This document shows, piece after piece, positions 61,892-64,000 of a stretch of DNA of 64,000 nt. Position 1 is the first letter of the stretch; each line of letters starts with the position of its first letter. Source of the DNA: Alistipes timonensis JC136 (lineage in GTDB: Bacteria > Bacteroidota > Bacteroidia > Bacteroidales > Rikenellaceae); assembly GCF_900107675.1 (NCBI RefSeq), contig NZ_FNRI01000013.1:1-64000 (forward strand). The letters run 5' to 3'. The position numbers and the translations under genes are program-made. A model generated the notes under the pieces. That model saw only the letters and a list, made by a program, of their open reading frames with translations. It made no database searches and was not told the DNA's origin.

Positions 61892-62206
61892 TTTCTTTCC
61901 AAGAAACCATAAGTGACTGGGCAAAAGTATGTATTATTGTCCAAAGGACCAAACAAAACTGGCTCATTTTTTATTATAAAAAATCCCCCCCCCTCACAAA
62001 ATAGGCTGTAAATTAGTGATTTACGTCAATGGTTCGCATTTTTAGATATGTCCAACAATTTTTTTTATTCCGACACCTCCGGTCGGTCTTTCAACCTAAT
62101 ATAAATAAGGATAATACAAAAGAATGTTGTCATAAAAGGGCGTATTGTACTCTTATATATAGGATAATCATTGCTTTAGGCCGAATTATGGTTTCTTGGA
62201 AAGAAA
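61892..62206. mobile_element. Putative invertible promoter segment bounded by 21-bp perfect inverted repeats
   Basis: A perfect 21-bp inverted repeat occupies 61892-61912 and 62186-62206, enclosing 273 bp. The segment carries a consensus promoter (61922-61953) directed leftward and a run of ten C (61985-61994), and no gene. A capsule-type antiterminator gene starts 176 bases to the right. In Bacteroides fragilis, capsule loci have promoters flanked by inverted repeats of similar size that are flipped by a serine invertase (Mpi). No invertase is encoded in this window. Confidence 0.8.
61922..61953 (-). promoter_or_regulatory. Invertible promoter, present orientation OFF
   Basis: On the minus strand TTTG (61953-61950) and TACTTTTG (61929-61922) are 20 nt apart. 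It fires left, away from the UpxY-like gene. Inversion would place it close to the right repeat, reading into the polysaccharide locus with a leader of about 200 nt. Confidence 0.78.
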
Positions 62207-62381
62207 CTATACATAGCAAAACTTGTATTTCCGGTATCTGCGTCAGATTGTCGAGAGTGAGAATTTTTCCGGGAATACTTGGGGCGCATCAGCAAATGAT
62301 TAAATATCAGAGCATTATAAATGCTTTCTGACATGGCCGCGATGTGCCCGTACCACAGATTCAATCCATTCGTAAAGAGCG
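62207..62381 (+). other. Leader region between invertible segment and UpxY-like gene
   Basis: No gene or promoter is evident. In capsule loci controlled by UpxY proteins, the 5' leader between promoter and upxY is needed for antitermination; this 175-base stretch occupies that position. Confidence 0.5.
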
Positions 62382-63515
62382 ATGAAGGAGATCTTGGAGG
62401 AGCGCATCGGACCTCTTTTTGTGTCCTCCCCCGAACAACTTGCAAGTATGAAAAACAGCCATGCCATTCGATGGTATGTGCTGACGCTTCCCCTCTGTCA
62501 CCGGGGACCGGCCGTCGGGTTGCAACGGGAATTGGAGCGTCGGCTCCGTAATGGTGAGCCGGCATTCGAATTCTTTGCCCCTTCCTACCGGGAGGTAAGG
62601 CATGAGGGGGACCGTCTTATCGACACACACCGGTCGTTATTCTACAACTATGTCTTTATCCGGTCATCGGAGAACGAGCTTTATCGTATGAAGCAGGTAT
62701 TGCCGCAGTACAATTTCCTGCCGCGCGTAAAGAACGGGCAGCACAGTTATTACCCTTATCTGTCCGATAAGGAGATGCTGAATCTGCAATGGGTCGCCCG
62801 GGCCTATTCCAATGAACTCCCTGTTTATGTCCCCGAAACGAAGCGTCTTATGAAAGGCGACAAGGTGCGCATTACCGCAGGGCGTTTCAAGGGTGTCGAA
62901 GCGTGTGTTGCCATTCAGCCCGGTGCCGGACAGAAAGATTTGGTCGTGTGTGTCGAAAACTGGCTGTGGGTTCCTCTGCTGCATGTCCGTTCCGGCGAAT
63001 ACGAAGTCATCGCCCTGAATAACGAAGGCAAACATCTATATAATCGGCTGGACAACGAACGCCTGCAATCGGGGTTGCACGAGGCTCTGAGACGCTATCA
63101 TAGTCCGGAGGGGGTGACTGACGAGGACCGGACTCTGGCTTGCGAAACATTGCGTCTGTATGGTAACCTGCAGATGGACAGCGACGTAATGCGTTGTAAA
63201 CTCTATGCGCTGTTGCTTCCGGCTTATGCCATTCTCGGCCAGACCGAGGCGTATGAGCGTCTCTGCGGCACGGTCCGGAGCATCCTTCCGCTGGTCAAGG
63301 CCGAGCAGTCCCGGGCATTGCTGCTCGTTACGCTTTATGGCTGTACGGACAATCGGTTCTATTATGCCCAGGCTCACGAACTCATTGACCCGTGGCGAGG
63401 TGACACCGCCGCTCTCCGGAAAACTAAAAAGCGGCTTCTGCAACGGTTGGACGATTACGACCGGTGGCTGGGACATTGTCCCGACAGCGGAGCGGCATTG
63501 GCAAGTGGTTCATAG
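62382..63515 (+). CDS. UpxY-family transcription antiterminator (NusG-like) with long C-terminal extension
   Basis: A 377-residue protein. The NusG N-terminal-like domain is about residues 28-145 (RWYVLTLPL...FEFFAPSYREVRHEGDRLIDTHRSLFYNYVFIRSSENELYRMK). A KOW-type segment follows (about 150-205, MKGDKVRITAGRFKGVEACVAIQPGAGQKDLVV). Bacteroides UpxY proteins are about 170-200 residues; this one adds about 170 helical residues of unknown role. UpxY proteins let RNA polymerase read through the leader of their own capsule operon. It is the first gene after the invertible promoter. An ATG at 62448 is an alternative start. Confidence 0.82.
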   Translation: MKEILEERIGPLFVSSPEQLASMKNSHAIRWYVLTLPLCHRGPAVGLQRELERRLRNGEPAFEFFAPSYREVRHEGDRLIDTHRSLFYNYVFIRSSENELYRMKQVLPQYNFLPRVKNGQHSYYPYLSDKEMLNLQWVARAYSNELPVYVPETKRLMKGDKVRITAGRFKGVEACVAIQPGAGQKDLVVCVENWLWVPLLHVRSGEYEVIALNNEGKHLYNRLDNERLQSGLHEALRRYHSPEGVTDEDRTLACETLRLYGNLQMDSDVMRCKLYALLLPAYAILGQTEAYERLCGTVRSILPLVKAEQSRALLLVTLYGCTDNRFYYAQAHELIDPWRGDTAALRKTKKRLLQRLDDYDRWLGHCPDSGAALASGS

Positions 63516-63528
63516 CATATCGAAAACA

Positions 63529-63924
63529 ATGTACGGAATTTCTCAACAGTCTCAATTGTCCGAATCGCCGGGAATGAGGTTGATGTCCTTCCTGGCAGCT
63601 CATCAGCAAGAAATCCTCGACCGGGAAAAGAACAACGAAACACTCGTCCACCTGTATAATACTGGAGGATATTGGGTTGCCTTCGAGCATTCGGCCTGCC
63701 AGCTGTGCCGTCTGTTTCCCCGGCATGAAACTGCTGTCTTCAACTTCAGGGATTATCCTTTTCCTGTGGTAATGGCCTCCGTTACGGATGCGGATCTGCA
63801 AGCGTATTCCCGAGGGCATATCCTGCGGACAGCCGGTCCCGATTACGAGATATTGACGGTTCCGGCGCTCGCTCCCGAACTATACAAACACTGGTACAGA
63901 AGGACGATCAGCGAATTCACATAA
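63529..63924 (+). CDS. Hypothetical protein following the UpxY-like gene
   Basis: A 131-residue soluble protein from ATG 63529, 13 bases after the antiterminator stop. The sequence has a Cys pair (HSACQLCRLFPRHE) and ends YKHWYRRTISEFT. It does not look like the UpxZ inhibitors that usually follow upxY, although the position is the same. The function is unknown; co-regulation with the polysaccharide locus is likely. Confidence 0.6.
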   Translation: MYGISQQSQLSESPGMRLMSFLAAHQQEILDREKNNETLVHLYNTGGYWVAFEHSACQLCRLFPRHETAVFNFRDYPFPVVMASVTDADLQAYSRGHILRTAGPDYEILTVPALAPELYKHWYRRTISEFT

Positions 63925-63958
63925 CAGGAAGCGAATCTTCAAATTTATACGATTTATC

Positions 63959-64000
63959 ATGGGGCAGTCTACACAAATGATTTCGGACGTTATCACGCTC
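63959..64000 (+). CDS. Start of a further gene, cut by the window edge
   Basis: An ATG at 63959 opens a frame (MGQSTQMISDVITL...) that is still open at 64000. Too little is visible to name it. By position it should be a gene of the capsule-type polysaccharide locus. Confidence 0.4.
   Translation, partial: MGQSTQMISDVITL

Overview
The window is chromosomal DNA from a member of the Bacteroidota, most likely an Alistipes-like (Rikenellaceae) gut anaerobe. The evidence is the repeated Bacteroidota promoter form (TTG/TTTG, about 19-20 nt, TAnnTTTG), BACON, BspA-type LRR and FISUMP domains, an UpxY-type antiterminator, a Bacteroidota-type ECF sigma factor, and GC-rich core genes. The genus is an inference; no database search was possible.

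Positions 1 to about 7,700 form an AT-rich accessory island. It carries mobile-element style small genes, a large BACON/leucine-rich-repeat surface lipoprotein, and a compact leftward operon of membrane protein, GHKL ATPase and STAS-like protein. Three island reading frames (303-497, 442-1305, 5454-5921) contain five in-frame TGA codons and no in-frame TAA or TAG. Each TGA sits where a tryptophan would fit. Either these are decayed genes or UGA is read as Trp. A cluster of inverted repeats with a strong promoter (2491-2820) precedes the LRR gene.

Two tRNA-Val genes (8089-8276) mark the start of the GC-rich core. In order it holds: a bile-acid/sodium symporter-family protein and a TonB-dependent receptor; a cobalamin riboswitch upstream of a FISUMP-domain lipoprotein; purB; a DUF4834 gene with an MlaE/MlaF lipid transporter pair; gap; the yceD-rpmF-plsX-fabH cluster; a two-component system and a PepSY-like protein; ferritin; a candidate 6S-like RNA (about 25916-26215); small metabolic and membrane genes; NdpA; a GH2 glycosidase with an aldose epimerase; a leftward parA-parB-DUF5683-lytic transglycosylase-mnmE operon; a rightward CPBP protease, two PPIase-type proteins and an OstA/LptA-like operon; an MFS exporter, Nudix and MscS genes; an AspT-type antiporter; a candidate small RNA; a TolC-MacA-permease-permease-ATPase export operon; and an iorA-iorB-aminotransferase-CoA-transferase operon for 2-oxoacid (probably aromatic amino acid) catabolism.

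At the right edge an ECF sigma factor is followed by 770 bases of AT-rich DNA. This stretch contains a perfect 21-bp inverted repeat (61892-61912 and 62186-62206) enclosing a consensus promoter that points away from the downstream UpxY-like antiterminator gene. This is the layout of a phase-variable invertible promoter of a capsule-type polysaccharide locus, captured in the OFF orientation. The locus continues beyond the window.
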